A DNA stretch of 7,332 bases from Candidatus Gastranaerophilales bacterium (GTDB taxonomy: Bacteria > Cyanobacteriota > Vampirovibrionia > Gastranaerophilales > Gastranaerophilaceae), in the NCBI GenBank assembly GCA_023662705.1, contig JAMPIM010000016.1, positions 1-7,332 of the forward strand, given 5' to 3'. Each line of letters starts with the position of its first letter. The first letter of the stretch is position 1. Positions 6,469 to 7,332 of the stretch are shown one piece after another. Under the pieces are notes generated by a model. The model ran no database searches, was not told the DNA's origin, and saw only the letters and a program-made list of their open reading frames with translations. The translations under genes were made by a program, and so were the position numbers.

Positions 6469-6999
6469 TTATACCTCTACATATCCGATATACGGGATAT
6501 TTCTGTAATATCCGTCATAATCCAATCCATAACCAACTAAAAACTTATCATCAACTTCAAAACAATAATAATCCGCATCAATATCAACTTCACGCTTAAC
6601 TCTTTTATCAAGAAGTGAGCAGAATTTTAAGTCTTTTACTTTAAAGTTGAGGTTAATAAAATCAACAAGGAATTTTGCAGTATGTCCAGTGTCAATAATA
6701 TCTTCAATAATCAAAACATTTTTGCCGTTTAAATCAGGAAGTGAAATATCAACAGCATTAACTTTTCCTGATGTTGTAAACCCTGAACCATAACTTGAAA
6801 GTCTGATAAATTCCATTTTTACAGGCATTTTCAGATGTTTGGCAAGATCAGTCATAAACATAACAGAGCCTTTTAGTACACAAATCAGGTAAACTTCTTC
6901 ATCTTTATAGGTATTATTTAGCAGTTCTCCCAGTTTGTGAATCTCTTTTTGGATATTTTCGGCATTAAATAATACTTTTAAATCGCTCTCTTTTATCAT
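6469..6999 (-). CDS. hpt: hypoxanthine(-guanine) phosphoribosyltransferase
   Basis: Purine salvage enzyme converting hypoxanthine (and usually guanine) plus PRPP to IMP or GMP. The 176-residue length is normal for the bacterial family. The PRPP-binding motif VLIIEDIIDTGHT (95-107) includes the acidic pair E99-D100 and catalytic-type D103; LKGS (42-45) is the pyrophosphate loop; SSYGSG (68-73) lies in the flexible loop; and the C-terminal VGYGLDYDGYYRNIPYIG (155-172) is characteristic of hypoxanthine-type enzymes. The ATG follows the tilS stop with no gap (TAAATG), with GAGG (7011-7008) 8 nt upstream inside tilS, so the two are translationally coupled. A tilS-hpt pair is common in bacteria, for example Bacillus, where ftsH follows; here fprA follows instead. 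Confidence 0.96.
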   Translation of the reverse strand: MIKESDLKVLFNAENIQKEIHKLGELLNNTYKDEEVYLICVLKGSVMFMTDLAKHLKMPVKMEFIRLSSYGSGFTTSGKVNAVDISLPDLNGKNVLIIEDIIDTGHTAKFLVDFINLNFKVKDLKFCSLLDKRVKREVDIDADYYCFEVDDKFLVGYGLDYDGYYRNIPYIGYVEV

Positions 7000-7332
7000 T
7001 TATCCTACCTCAATTACGTGTGTTGGAACTTTTGTTACTCCGATTTTATCACTTAAACCGACTCCTACAACCCACAAGATTTCATCTTTGTTAGCCAGCA
7101 GGAGTAATTCATCCCGCTTGTGTTTGCTTACACCTTTGGAATTCAGGTATTTTTTTAATTTCATGCTGCCACGCATTCCGAACGGATTAATAATATCTCC
7201 GTCTTTGCGTGTTCTTACGGTTAGCGGCAGTTTAACTTTTGATAAATCTACATAAACAAAACTTGCAGAAGCATCCGGGAATATAAAAATTTCTTTTTCT
7301 TCATATTTTTTTAGAGTAAGAGTTTTATTTCC
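7000..7332 (-). CDS. tilS: tRNA(Ile)-lysidine synthetase, C-terminal part (cut by window edge)
   Basis: Only the last 110 residues and the TAA stop are inside the window; the gene continues beyond 7332. TilS attaches lysine to C34 of the CAU-anticodon tRNA-Ile, switching it from Met to Ile decoding, and is essential in most bacteria. The catalytic N-terminal PP-loop domain is not visible. What is seen is the TilS C-terminal tRNA-binding domain: TVRTRKDGDIINPFGMRG (fragment residues 38-55), KLKKYL (58-63), KRDELLLLA (72-80) and LWVVGVGLSDKIGVT (86-100), the usual order for this family. The identification also fits the downstream hpt. The promoter driving this operon must lie outside the window. 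Confidence 0.93.
   Translation of the reverse strand, partial: GNKTLTLKKYEEKEIFIFPDASASFVYVDLSKVKLPLTVRTRKDGDIINPFGMRGSMKLKKYLNSKGVSKHKRDELLLLANKDEILWVVGVGLSDKIGVTKVPTHVIEVG

Noticed and set aside
1..7332. CRISPR array, transposon, prophage, toxin-antitoxin or defence island
   Set aside because: No spaced direct repeats, transposase, integrase, terminal inverted repeats or nuclease-like genes; gene content is core metabolism.

Overview
This window is an AT-rich bacterial chromosomal segment, mostly housekeeping genes. Seven of its eight genes lie on the minus strand. Having flavodiiron protein FprA and rubredoxin together points to a strict anaerobe or microaerophile that detoxifies O2 or NO. 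A signal-peptidase-I protein and a lipobox protein show an exported proteome. The MetK insertion before the GAGDQG motif reminds me of cyanobacterial-lineage MetK. My best guess is a gut-type non-photosynthetic cyanobacterial relative (Vampirovibrionia/Gastranaerophilales), held with low to moderate confidence; other low-GC anaerobes are possible.

Layout, in minus-strand transcription order (right to left). At 7332-5086 there is a tight cluster: the 3' end of tilS (tRNA-Ile lysidine synthetase), hpt (hypoxanthine phosphoribosyltransferase), fprA (flavodiiron oxidase/reductase) and a 53-residue rubredoxin. The gaps are 0, 2 and 28 nt, so these look co-transcribed and partly translationally coupled. 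FprA and rubredoxin form an electron-transfer pair. At 4604-5089 on the plus strand is a small exported protein of unknown function. Its stop codon overlaps the rubredoxin stop in a single CTAG, and its promoter geometry suggests a leaderless mRNA. It diverges from leuS (4515-2038), which ends in a textbook UUCG-loop terminator. A 20-bp palindrome (1997-2016) separates leuS from a small predicted lipoprotein (1929-1489). Last comes metK (1275-7), with a very good sigma-70-type promoter and a roughly 64-nt leader.

Nothing here amounts to a clear new multi-gene system; I see no mobile element, CRISPR array, toxin-antitoxin or defence locus. The best candidates for something undescribed are: (1) the metK leader, which can be drawn as an H-type pseudoknot whose second stem takes up the Shine-Dalgarno, the logic used by several SAM-sensing riboswitches; (2) the palindrome upstream of the lipoprotein; (3) a rubredoxin with both post-cysteine glycines replaced; (4) the leaderless, stop-overlapping orphan gene.
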